A DNA stretch of 41,928 bases from an uncultured Lachnospiraceae bacterium (GTDB taxonomy: Bacteria; Bacillota; Clostridia; Lachnospirales; Lachnospiraceae), in assembly GCA_900317475.1 (NCBI GenBank), contig ONGY01000015.1, positions 2,452-44,379 on the forward strand, in the 5' to 3' direction. The position numbers and the translations under genes were made by a program. Shown here in pieces: positions 8,394-16,456 of this stretch. Position 1 is the first letter of the stretch; the number at the start of each line of letters is the position of its first letter. The notes under the pieces are model-generated. The model saw only the letters and a list, made by a program, of their open reading frames with translations, did not search any database and was not told the DNA's origin.

Positions 8394-9746
8394 ATGGCAC
8401 AGCTGAAATTTTTCGGCGGCGTGCATCCGGAGGACGGGAAGGAAATCAGCAGCAGACAGCCCGTCCGAACGGTGTTTCCCCGCGGCGATTGTGTTTATCC
8501 GCTGAAACAGCATATGGGAAATCCCTCTGTTCCTGTTGTGAAAAGAGGAGATTATGTCCTGACAGGACAGCTCATCGCCGCGGCGGACGGCGACTTCAGT
8601 GCCAATCTTCATTCATCCGTTTCCGGAACCGTCCGCGGTATTGAGAAAAGACGCCTCGCGGACGGCAGCAGCGGCGACTGTATCGTGATTCAGAACGACC
8701 GGCGTTTTGGTGAGATTCTGTACCCCGCGAGCCGGCGGCTCGATGAGCTTGCTCCGGAGACGATTGTTGAATCTGTAAAACAGGCGGGCATCGTCGGAAT
8801 GGGCGGCGCCGGAATGCCGACACACATTAAGCTTTCTCCCGCGAGGCCGAACCGGATCGATTATTATATTGCAAACTGTGTGGAGTGTGAGCCGTATCTG
8901 ACCAGTGATTACCGGCGTATGCTCGAGAACCCGGCCAAGGTCATCAACGGACTGCGCATCGGTCTCAAAATTTTCCGCCGTGCGAGAGGCATTCTCGCCG
9001 TCGATGAGAAGAATGACGATATCTATCGCCTCTTCCGCGATCTCACGCGCGAAGATGCCCGTATCTTTGTAAAGAAGGTAGAGCATAAGTTTCCGCAGGG
9101 CGCGGAACGGCAGCTGATTTATGCCGTTACCGGGCGGACGCTGAACGCCGAAATGCTTCCGGAGGAGGTCGGCTGTGTAACAGACAACGTCGACACACTG
9201 GTTGCGATCAATCAGGCAGTCATGGTCCATGAACCGCTCCTGACAAGGCTTGTCACCGTGACAGGCGACTGCATTGACAAGCCGGGCAATTACCGGGTTC
9301 GCATCGGTATGAGTTACCGCGAGCTCATCGAACGGGCGGGAGGCTTCATCAGAGAGCCGGAACTTATCCTGGACGGCGGCACGATGACAGGAAAACGGAT
9401 GGATGATCTCGATGTGCCTGTGACAAAACTCACTTCGGCGATTGTCGCTCTGTCGCAGGACCGGGTCTCCGGACGGCCGCAGACGGCCTGCACGCGCTGT
9501 GCCAGGTGCGTTCTTTCCTGTCCGAATCATCTGGTTCCGCTGCAGCTGTATAAGGATGCTGAGTCCGGAAATGATAATGCCTTTATCCGGCATAATGGCT
9601 TCGAGTGCAGCGGATGCGAGTGCTGCAGTTATATCTGCCCTTCGCGGATCCCGCTTGCAGACAGTATTATCAGGACAAGAGACCGCCTTTTAAAAGATGC
9701 GGACAAGGCAGGCGCTTATTCACGAAGACTTAGCCGGAGACAATAA
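8394..9746 (+). CDS. rnfC: Rnf electron transport complex subunit C
   Basis: RnfC is the membrane-associated NADH-dehydrogenase-like subunit of the Rnf complex (ferredoxin:NAD+ oxidoreductase coupled to ion pumping). The N-terminal part has the RnfC barrel-sandwich region, then a Complex I 51-kDa-like nucleotide-binding fold with GIVGMGGAGMPTHIK (about residues 132-146) and NCVECEPYLTSDYR. An SLBB-like segment follows, then two [4Fe-4S] motifs: C366/C369/C372/C376 and C405/C408/C411/C415, each ending in CP. It is 450 residues long, normal for the clostridial form. GGAAGGA at 8378-8384 precedes the ATG. rnfD follows after 22 bases, but rnfG, rnfE, rnfA and rnfB are not in the window. Confidence 0.9.
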   Translation: MAQLKFFGGVHPEDGKEISSRQPVRTVFPRGDCVYPLKQHMGNPSVPVVKRGDYVLTGQLIAAADGDFSANLHSSVSGTVRGIEKRRLADGSSGDCIVIQNDRRFGEILYPASRRLDELAPETIVESVKQAGIVGMGGAGMPTHIKLSPARPNRIDYYIANCVECEPYLTSDYRRMLENPAKVINGLRIGLKIFRRARGILAVDEKNDDIYRLFRDLTREDARIFVKKVEHKFPQGAERQLIYAVTGRTLNAEMLPEEVGCVTDNVDTLVAINQAVMVHEPLLTRLVTVTGDCIDKPGNYRVRIGMSYRELIERAGGFIREPELILDGGTMTGKRMDDLDVPVTKLTSAIVALSQDRVSGRPQTACTRCARCVLSCPNHLVPLQLYKDAESGNDNAFIRHNGFECSGCECCSYICPSRIPLADSIIRTRDRLLKDADKAGAYSRRLSRRQ

Positions 9747-9768
9747 TTCCGGGAAGGAAATCTCTATT

Positions 9769-10770
9769 ATGTCGGGAGAAAATACACCACAAGTGAACAG
9801 TGAGATTTTCTATCCGGAAAGCAGGACGAAGAGAAGTCCTTTTGACTGTTCGGACTGTTCCACCCGGACGCTCATGGGGCAGATGTGCATCGCAATGATT
9901 CTCCTCGGCGGTGTCGGAATCTATCGATACGGCCTGCATGCGGCTATGGTGCTCGCGGTGACCTCGGTTGGAAGCATTCTCACGGAGCTTGTCATCGGCT
10001 TTCTGATGAAACGGGGCAATACGACAGGCGACTGTTCTGCCGCGGTGAGCGGTCTTATCCTGGGGCTGCTTTTGCCGCCGATGATTCCTCTGCGGTATGC
10101 ATTGCTTGGCGCCGCTGTCTCAATGGCGGTGAAAAATCTTTCCGGCGGAATCGGGAAGAATATCGTTAATCCCGCGCTTTGCGGTAAATTTTTTCTTTTG
10201 TTGGTATTCCGGAGTGCAGTAAGTGATTATTCGTGCGCTCCTTACGGACCCATCTCGATTCTCACGGAGATGACAAGCGGTCAGAACGTGCAGATCCTTC
10301 CAATGCTTACCGGCGACTGTGCCTCAGACATCGGAACAGGCTCTGCTGCGGCTGTTCTGCTCGTCACGGCGCTGCTTGTCATTCTGGGAGTCACGGATAT
10401 TCTGATTCCGATATCCGCCGTCATCTTCTTTGTGATCGTACTCATCCTGTTCGGCGGGCACGGATGGAATCCGGTTTATCTGGGTGCCCATATCTGCGGG
10501 GGAGGATTTCTCTTTCTTGCCAGTTTCTGCGCGACGGACTATACGACAAGCCCGGTCACGATCCGGGGAAGGGCACTGTACGGTGCTCTGTTCGGAGTTT
10601 TGACGGCGGCGGCAAGGCTGCGGCTCGGATTTGATGAGAACGGAGCGCTCTTTGCTCTGCTGATCATGAATCTTCTCGCACGGCCGATTGACCGGATCAC
10701 GATGCCGAGGCCCTTCGGAAGCCCGCAGAAAAGAACAATAACAGTCATTGATAACAAACGGAAATCCTGA
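9769..10770 (+). CDS. rnfD: Rnf electron transport complex subunit D, divergent
   Basis: The 333-residue membrane protein belongs to the NQR2/RnfD/RnfE family and has about eight or nine hydrophobic segments from residue 36 onward. Family-like stretches include GLLLPPMIPLRYALLGA, GGIGKNIVNPALCGKFFLL and CATDYTTSPVT. The start ATG at 9769 was chosen for its GGGAAGGAA ribosome binding site. RnfD normally carries a covalently bound FMN on a Thr in an S/T-G-A-T motif after the NPAL segment. Here residues about 155-172 read SCAPYGPISILTEMTSGQ, with no recognisable SGAT, so flavinylation may be absent or shifted. It follows rnfC directly and is followed by thrC, not rnfG. Confidence 0.82.
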   Translation: MSGENTPQVNSEIFYPESRTKRSPFDCSDCSTRTLMGQMCIAMILLGGVGIYRYGLHAAMVLAVTSVGSILTELVIGFLMKRGNTTGDCSAAVSGLILGLLLPPMIPLRYALLGAAVSMAVKNLSGGIGKNIVNPALCGKFFLLLVFRSAVSDYSCAPYGPISILTEMTSGQNVQILPMLTGDCASDIGTGSAAAVLLVTALLVILGVTDILIPISAVIFFVIVLILFGGHGWNPVYLGAHICGGGFLFLASFCATDYTTSPVTIRGRALYGALFGVLTAAARLRLGFDENGALFALLIMNLLARPIDRITMPRPFGSPQKRTITVIDNKRKS

Positions 10771-10929
10771 GATACGTACATTTCCTTCGGCATGTCTATG
10801 CAGCACGGAAGGTAAAGTACGGGTAGACAGTACACAAGGATGAAAAGGCAGGCACCCGGGATGGAATGTCCGGATGGCGCAAACGGACAGGAGAAAAGAC
10901 TTGATTCCTGCCACTGATTGGAGGCGACT
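10771..10929 (+). other. Gap between rnfD and thrC
   Basis: These 159 bases hold no convincing gene. I see no terminator, no T-box core and no strong promoter, so thrC may be co-transcribed with rnfCD. There is also no fragment of rnfG, rnfE, rnfA or rnfB readable in any frame. Confidence 0.5.
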
Positions 10930-12414
10930 ATGAACGTATATTACCAAAGCACGAGAGGCGGCGGAGAAAAGGTCACTGCATCAAAGGCAATTCTGATGGG
11001 CCTTGCAGAAGACGGCGGCCTTTTCGTCCCGGATCATCTGCCAAAGCTTGACCGCTCACTCGAAGAGCTTGCAGCAGAGGACTATAAGGAATGTGCCCAC
11101 GATGTGATGAAGCTTCTTCTCACGGATTATTCGGAGGAGGAACTGAAAGAGTGCATCGCAAAGGCGTATGACTCGAAGTTCGACACGCCGGAGATCGCTC
11201 CGATGGCAGAGGCAGAGGGCGCTTATTATCTTGAGCTTTTCCACGGGAAAACAATTGCCTTCAAGGATATGGCACTGTCCATCCTGCCGCATCTGATGAT
11301 CACAGCAGCAAGAAAAAACAAGGACGAACGGACGATTGTCATTCTCACGGCGACCAGCGGCGATACCGGCAAGGCGGCGCTCGCTGGATTTGCTGATGTG
11401 CCCGGGACGAAAATCATCGTGTTCTATCCGAAGGACGGTGTTTCACCGATCCAGAAGCGGCAGATGATCACCCAGACCGGCAGCAACACCTGTGTCATCG
11501 GTGTCGACGGGAATTTTGACGACTGCCAGACGGAAGTGAAGAGAATTTTCACCGACGAAGCGGAGAACAGGAAGCTGAACGGGAACGGATATCGTTTTTC
11601 CTCTGCGAACTCCATTAACATCGGCCGCCTGGTTCCGCAGATTGTTTATTACGTATATGCTTATACAAGGCTTGTCCGTGAGGGACGGATCAAGGCCGGG
11701 GATCCGGTGAACTTCTGTGTCCCGACCGGCAATTTCGGAAATATCCTCGCGGCATATTATGCCGGACAGATGGGCATTCCTGTGCACAAGCTCATCTGCG
11801 CATCGAACAGCAACCGGGTCCTTTACGATTTCTTCACCACGGGAACCTATGACAGAAACCGCCGGTTTGTGCTCACGATGTCGCCTTCGATGGACATCCT
11901 CGTATCGAGCAATCTCGAGCGTCTGATCTATCATATCGCCGGAGATGACGCCGGAAAAAATGCAGAGCTCATGAAGGAGCTCTCGGCGGAGGGAAAGTAT
12001 TCCATCACGCCGGAGATGCGGGAGAAGCTTCGGATTTTCACGGGCGGATATGCATCGGAAGAGGACACGGCAGAGGCAATCCGGTCTCTTTACGAGGATA
12101 CGGGTTATGTCATCGACCCGCACACAGCCGTCGCCCGTCATGTGTATCAGCAGTATGCAAAGGAGAGCGGCGACAAAACGCCGACCGTCATCGCATCGAC
12201 GGCAAGTCCGTTCAAGTTCGAAACCTCTGTTCTAAGGTCGCTGGGGCAGCCGGCAGAGGGCGATGATCTCGCTCTTGCGGATGCGCTGAGCCGCATAGCA
12301 AACGTCCCGGTTCCGGAGGCGGTGGAGAGTCTTCGGGGCGCGGCGGTGCGCCACACGAAAGTGACGGACCGCGCCGGCATGGAGCGGGAAGTCTCCGCAT
12401 TTCTCGGCATTTGA
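10930..12414 (+). CDS. thrC: Threonine synthase
   Basis: ThrC converts O-phosphohomoserine to threonine with PLP, the last step of threonine biosynthesis. The N-terminus MNVYYQSTRGGGEKVTASKAI is typical of the long threonine synthase type. The PLP lysine is K112 in HGKTIAFKDMALS, and the phosphate-binding loop is TATSGDTGKAALAGF. At 494 residues it has the usual length of this class. The ATG at 10930 has a GGAGG 5 bases upstream; an upstream TTG at 10918 overlaps that site and is unlikely. gltA follows after 34 bases. Confidence 0.94.
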   Translation: MNVYYQSTRGGGEKVTASKAILMGLAEDGGLFVPDHLPKLDRSLEELAAEDYKECAHDVMKLLLTDYSEEELKECIAKAYDSKFDTPEIAPMAEAEGAYYLELFHGKTIAFKDMALSILPHLMITAARKNKDERTIVILTATSGDTGKAALAGFADVPGTKIIVFYPKDGVSPIQKRQMITQTGSNTCVIGVDGNFDDCQTEVKRIFTDEAENRKLNGNGYRFSSANSINIGRLVPQIVYYVYAYTRLVREGRIKAGDPVNFCVPTGNFGNILAAYYAGQMGIPVHKLICASNSNRVLYDFFTTGTYDRNRRFVLTMSPSMDILVSSNLERLIYHIAGDDAGKNAELMKELSAEGKYSITPEMREKLRIFTGGYASEEDTAEAIRSLYEDTGYVIDPHTAVARHVYQQYAKESGDKTPTVIASTASPFKFETSVLRSLGQPAEGDDLALADALSRIANVPVPEAVESLRGAAVRHTKVTDRAGMEREVSAFLGI

Positions 12415-12448
12415 ATGACTCGGTTCTGTCAGAAGGGAGGCCAGAGTT

Positions 12449-13855
12449 ATGGCAGCAAATGATATCAATGTTTATTCCAGAATCACTCCCGAAATCGAGC
12501 GTCTTGCGGATGAAGCGGAAGACAATGACGCCATCGATTCGTCTCTGTACACGACACTGGATGTAAAGCGCGGTCTGCGCGATCTCAACGGAAAGGGCGT
12601 TCTTGCCGGCCTTACGAATATCAGTGAGGTGCGTGCGAAGAAAAAGCTCCCGGACGGAACGGAGGAGTCGGATTACGGCCATCTTTTCTATCGCGGGTAT
12701 TCCATCGAGGATCTCATAAAGGGGATCGTCGACGAAAATCGTTTCGGCTTTGAAGAGATCGCCTATCTCATCATATTCGGCCAGCTTCCGACGGAAGGGC
12801 AGCTTAAGACTTTTAAGAACATGCTGATTTTCTATCGGTCGCTTCCGAAGAATTTTGTCCGTGATGTCATTATGAAGGCGCCGACGGGCAATATGATGAA
12901 TTCTCTCGCGCGTTCGACTCTCACGCTGTTTGCCTACGATGACAACCCTGACGATACTTCACTGCCGAACGTACTGCGGCAGTGTCTGCAGCTCATCAGC
13001 CTGTTTCCGATGCTCTCGATTTATGCCTATCAGGCAAACAAGTATTATAACGACGGCGGTTCGCTGACAATCCATCAGCCGCTCGATCAGGGTTCGCAGG
13101 CAGAGAACCTGCTTCACATCCTGCGCCCGGACAGTGCATTCACGGAGCTCGAGGCCAGAATTCTGGATATCTGCCTGATTCTGCACATGGATCACGGCGG
13201 CGGCAATAACTCGACCTTCACGACGCACGTCGTAACCTCGACGCTCACCGATACCTATTCCTGCATGTGCGCGGCTCTTGCATCCCTCAAAGGACCGCGG
13301 CACGGCGGCGCCAATATCAAGGTCATCGAGATGTTTGCGGACATGGAGAAGAATCTCACCGACTGGCAGGACGATGAGGCCATCGCCGACTGGTGCGGTA
13401 AGCTCCTCGATGGAAAGGTCTTCGATCATCAGGGACTCATCTACGGCGTGGGACACGCGGTCTATTCGAAGTCGGATCCCCGTGCCGTCATCCTCCGTTC
13501 CTACGTCGAGCGGCTCTCCGTCGCCAAGAACCGGCACAGGGAATTCGAGCTTTATGACCGTGTCCAGCGGATTGCCCCCGAGGTGATCGCAAAGCGCCGC
13601 AAGATGTATAAGGGCGTCTGCGTGAACGTCGACTTCTATTCGGGTTTTGTCTATCAGATGCTCGGACTTCCGCAGGAGCTCTTCACGCCGCTCTTTGCCA
13701 TGGCAAGAATCGTCGGCTGGAGCGCGCACCGGATGGAAGAGCTGGCCAATCACGGTAAAATCATCCGCCCGGCATACGAGACGGTACAGCCGGAGCGTGA
13801 GTATATTCCGATGAGTGAGAGAAAGGGTGGTGCAATATACTATGAAGACATCTGA
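12449..13855 (+). CDS. gltA: Citrate synthase (Si-type)
   Basis: This 468-residue protein condenses oxaloacetate and acetyl-CoA to citrate. Catalytic motifs are visible: His in LHMDHGGGNNSTF, His in GPRHGGANIKV, and Asp in NVDFYSGFVYQMLG, plus GVGHAVYSKSDPRA. An N-terminal extension of about 40 residues and an inserted loop make it longer than the E. coli enzyme, which is common in Clostridia. A GGGAGG site precedes the ATG. The stop codon lies inside the start region of the next gene, so the two are coupled. The window also carries a citrate (Re)-synthase-like gene at 29665, giving two unrelated routes to citrate. Confidence 0.93.
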   Translation: MAANDINVYSRITPEIERLADEAEDNDAIDSSLYTTLDVKRGLRDLNGKGVLAGLTNISEVRAKKKLPDGTEESDYGHLFYRGYSIEDLIKGIVDENRFGFEEIAYLIIFGQLPTEGQLKTFKNMLIFYRSLPKNFVRDVIMKAPTGNMMNSLARSTLTLFAYDDNPDDTSLPNVLRQCLQLISLFPMLSIYAYQANKYYNDGGSLTIHQPLDQGSQAENLLHILRPDSAFTELEARILDICLILHMDHGGGNNSTFTTHVVTSTLTDTYSCMCAALASLKGPRHGGANIKVIEMFADMEKNLTDWQDDEAIADWCGKLLDGKVFDHQGLIYGVGHAVYSKSDPRAVILRSYVERLSVAKNRHREFELYDRVQRIAPEVIAKRRKMYKGVCVNVDFYSGFVYQMLGLPQELFTPLFAMARIVGWSAHRMEELANHGKIIRPAYETVQPEREYIPMSERKGGAIYYEDI

Positions 13856-15695
13856 AGAAGAAACGGGAATGAAAAAAGCCACTGCACAGGATATTCGCGA
13901 AAGGCTCGCGGCACTCCGCGATGCGATGAGGGAAGAGGGTGTAGATTACCTCATCATCCCGACCGCGGATTTCCACAATTCCGAGTACGTCGCGGACTAC
14001 TTCCGCGAGCGGCAGTATTTCTCCGGTTTCTCAGGATCAGCCGGAACGCTCGTTGTCTCACAGAACTATGCGGCGCTTTGGACGGACGGCCGCTACTGGG
14101 TTCAGGCCGAGAATGAGATGAAAGACACGGGCGTCGTTCTGATGCGCCAGGGCGCACCGGAAGTAATGTCGATCCTGGACTTTCTTGTTTCCAACATGAT
14201 CCCCGGCCAGACACTGGGTTTTGACGGCCGCTGCATTCCCTACGCAAAAGGCAAAGAGTACAAGGATGCTCTCAAAAAGAAGGGCATCCAGATCGCGGCA
14301 AAGAAGGACATCGGCGACAAGGCCTGGAAAAAGCGGCCGTCACTTCCCTGCCACAAGCTCTTTCTTCTGGGCGAGGAGTACTGCGGAGAAAGCTGCACAG
14401 ACAAGCTCACCCGTCTGCGTGCAGTCATGCAGAAGAAAGGCACTCAGTACTATGTGACGTCAAAACTCGACGACATCTGCTGGCTTACGAACCTCCGCGG
14501 CAGAGACGTCCCCGAAAATCCGGTTGCTCTCTGCCACATGCTGGTCACAATGGACACGGCTCATCTCTTCCTTCAGGAGAAGGAGTGGACCGACGAGACG
14601 CTTGCCTACGCGCAGAAATCCGGAATCAATGCCCATCCGTACGATGAGTTCGGCGTTTTCCTCAAGGACTACATGTTCAACGGAAATGTCCTCATGGATC
14701 CGTCCGAGGTGAGCTACCGCATCTACAGCATAGTAAAGAAAAACATCAAAACCACTTCGTTCGGCATTGTGAATGCGGACAGTCCGGTCGCCCTCATGAA
14801 GGCCGTGAAGAATGAGACCGAACAGAAGAATATCCGCGACATTTATCTCGAGGATTCGGCGGCTGTCTGCCGGTTCATCTATTGGCTGACACACGAGGCG
14901 GATATCGAGAACATCACGGAGCTTGACGCGGCGAAGTATCTCGACAATCTGCGCTCGAAGATTAACGGTTATATCGAGCTTTCCTTCGGAACCATCGCAG
15001 CGTACGGCACAAATGCTGCCATGATGCATTATGATCCGGCAAAACAGACACCGGCAAAACTTGAGCGCAAAGGCATGCTTCTCGTCGATTCGGGCGGAAC
15101 ATATTTCCGCGGTACGACCGATGTCACGCGCACGACCGCACTCGGCCCGGTGACGGATGATATGAAGAAGAGCTACACCCTCACGGCAGCCGGTAACCTC
15201 GGGCTTGAGAATGCCGTGTTCATTGACGGATGCTGCGGACGCAACCTTGATATTCTTGCACGTGAACCGCTCTGGAAGGTCGGTTCGGATTATAAATGCG
15301 GCACCGGTCACGGCATCGGCTTTGTGCTGAATGTTCACGAGGGCCCTCACGGCATCCGCTGGAGATTTGCAGGCGAGGCGGCAGAGACGAAGATCGTGCC
15401 GGGCATGATCGTCTCCGATGAGCCCGGAGTCTACAAGGAGGGAGAGTACGGCATCCGCATCGAAACCATTCTCCTGTGTGTCCCTGCGTTCGAGACAGCA
15501 GACGGAACCTTTTATAAATTCGACCCGCTCACATTCGTGCCGCTTGACCGCACGCTGCTCGACAAGCGCTATCTCACGGATGAACAGATCCGCGAAGTGA
15601 ATGAATACCATGCACTCTGCCGCAAGAAACTTCTGCCGTTCTTCACGGATCAGACCATGCGTTCCTGGCTCATGGAACAGACCGAGGAACTGTGA
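13842..15695 (+). CDS. Aminopeptidase P-family (M24B) metallopeptidase
   Basis: The protein (617 residues) has two creatinase-type N-terminal domains, a pita-bread M24 catalytic domain (about residues 310-540) and a C-terminal M24_C extension. This is the long Xaa-Pro aminopeptidase form, which releases N-terminal residues preceding proline. Metal-binding motifs are LLVDSGGTYFRGTTDVTRT (two Asp), CGTGHGIGF (His), DEPGVYKEGEYGIRIE (two Glu). No signal peptide is seen, so it is cytoplasmic. The ATG at 13842 has AAAGGGTGG 11 bases upstream and overlaps the gltA end by 14 bases; an in-frame ATG at 13869 is the alternative start, after the gltA stop. Confidence 0.9.
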   Translation: MKTSEEETGMKKATAQDIRERLAALRDAMREEGVDYLIIPTADFHNSEYVADYFRERQYFSGFSGSAGTLVVSQNYAALWTDGRYWVQAENEMKDTGVVLMRQGAPEVMSILDFLVSNMIPGQTLGFDGRCIPYAKGKEYKDALKKKGIQIAAKKDIGDKAWKKRPSLPCHKLFLLGEEYCGESCTDKLTRLRAVMQKKGTQYYVTSKLDDICWLTNLRGRDVPENPVALCHMLVTMDTAHLFLQEKEWTDETLAYAQKSGINAHPYDEFGVFLKDYMFNGNVLMDPSEVSYRIYSIVKKNIKTTSFGIVNADSPVALMKAVKNETEQKNIRDIYLEDSAAVCRFIYWLTHEADIENITELDAAKYLDNLRSKINGYIELSFGTIAAYGTNAAMMHYDPAKQTPAKLERKGMLLVDSGGTYFRGTTDVTRTTALGPVTDDMKKSYTLTAAGNLGLENAVFIDGCCGRNLDILAREPLWKVGSDYKCGTGHGIGFVLNVHEGPHGIRWRFAGEAAETKIVPGMIVSDEPGVYKEGEYGIRIETILLCVPAFETADGTFYKFDPLTFVPLDRTLLDKRYLTDEQIREVNEYHALCRKKLLPFFTDQTMRSWLMEQTEEL

Positions 15696-15703
15696 CAATC
15701 CGG

Positions 15704-15732
15704 TTGAGACAGCCCGGTTCTTGTGGTAGTAT
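15704..15732 (+). promoter_or_regulatory. Promoter of the 6S RNA gene
   Basis: TTGAGA (15704-15709), a 17-base spacer and TAGTAT (15727-15732), with a TGG extension giving an extended -10. The predicted start is about 15738-15740, at the 5' closing stem of the predicted 6S RNA. Confidence 0.6.
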
Positions 15733-15737
15733 GAATC

Positions 15738-15920
15738 TGCCTGGAGTGCTCTGAGAACTCCTGAAATTTTGATCCTACAATGATGATTTGGGATTTTTAT
15801 ATCGCTGTGCGGATGTCCTGCCCGGGCCTCATCGTCCGCGGGACGGCAGATGTGCAGCTGCGAAAACCCACCTGGCTTATAAGCTAGGAGTCAAAAACAG
15901 GAGGCGGCGCTTCGGGTTTT
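15738..15920 (+). ncRNA. ssrS: Likely 6S RNA
   Basis: The stretch looks like a 6S RNA, which binds the housekeeping RNA polymerase holoenzyme as a promoter mimic. The 3' part, CACCTGGCTTATAAGCTAGG followed by an AGGCGG segment, matches the layout of known 6S RNAs (hairpin, single-stranded purine stretch, closing stem). CTGCCT near 15737-15742 can pair with AGGCGG at 15902-15907 to close the molecule. GGAGT and ACTCC form a small hairpin in the 5' side, and CCTGGCTT/AAGCTAGG forms the 3' bubble hairpin. The length of about 185 nt fits. It has its own promoter and no open reading frame. The ends are estimated; I have not aligned it to a covariance model. Confidence 0.72.
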
Positions 15921-15923
15921 TAT

Positions 15924-15952
15924 TTGACATTCGTGTAACAGGTGAATAGAAT
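15924..15952 (+). promoter_or_regulatory. Promoter of the pheST T-box operon
   Basis: TTGACA (15924-15929), 17 bases, TAGAAT (15947-15952). Transcription would begin near 15959, immediately before the T-box stem I. Confidence 0.75.
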
Positions 15953-15959
15953 ATTTGAT

Positions 15960-16303
15960 ATCTGCGTTGATGGTGTATAAAGATCCTGCAGGCCCGCAAG
16001 AGAGAGGAATCCGCCGGCTGAAAGATTCCTTCGGAAGATGCATGATTCATATTCACACCGGAGCTCCGACAGAGAAAAAACCTGTCTGTTTCAGGAAGGT
16101 TCAAGTAGCTGGCGGCGTTGGCCGGGCGTAAGCCGGCAAAAAGTGCTTTTCATCGTAATGGGCATCAGGGTCATTCTCCGGAAATTTCGGAAGATTATTT
16201 CTTGACCGAAGACTTCTCGCATGCGGTGGAAGGAATCAGGGTGGTACCGCGGAATTGCTGTTTCGTCCCTCGCATCAATCAGATGATGCGGGGGATTTTT
16301 TAT
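15960..16303 (+). promoter_or_regulatory. Phenylalanine T-box leader controlling pheST
   Basis: The T-box core AGGGTGGTACCGCGG is at 16238-16252 and binds the uncharged tRNA acceptor end. Stem I is recognisable by AGAGAGGAAT and GCTGAAAGATTCC (about 15990-16030). GGTGT (15972-15976) pairs with ACACC (16055-16059), placing TTC at 16052-16054 as the specifier codon; TTC is phenylalanine, in agreement with pheS and pheT downstream. The leader ends with a terminator, CCCTCGCATC pairing with GATGCGGGGG (16267-16296) and a T run. Uncharged tRNA-Phe should favour the antiterminator and raise pheST expression. Confidence 0.92.
16265..16303 (+). terminator. Regulated terminator of the pheST T-box
   Basis: TCCCTCGCATC and GATGCGGGGGA form the stem around an AATCAGAT loop, followed by six T residues. 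The 5' strand (CGTCCCT) would alternatively pair within the T-box antiterminator. Confidence 0.88.
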
Positions 16304-16456
16304 GCGGCGCCATGCGGCGCGCATCCCACGCATTCGGCATTCATTCCGCATTCATTCCGCCCCGGACCGCACAGCACTCCGCGGTGAAGTATGCAGAAAT
16401 GAGAAGTAAGAAGCAAAGTGCGGCATCCTGCCGCACAGAAGGGAAGGTTATCGATT
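16304..16456 (+). other. Untranslated segment between T-box terminator and pheS
   Basis: No gene seen. It contains an 11-bp tandem repeat (GCATTCATTCC at 16337-16347 and 16348-16358) and a perfect hairpin GTGCGGCA-TCC-TGCCGCAC (16418-16436) directly before the pheS ribosome binding site, which might affect mRNA stability or initiation. Confidence 0.4.

Noticed and set aside
13842-15695. Possible fusion or truncation in the aminopeptidase P-family protein
   Set aside because: All expected domains and metal ligands are present in order and the length of about 617 residues is normal for the long form.
16337-16358. Short tandem repeat of 11 bases as a possible CRISPR or minisatellite
   Set aside because: Only two copies without spacers; no array structure and no cas gene in the window.
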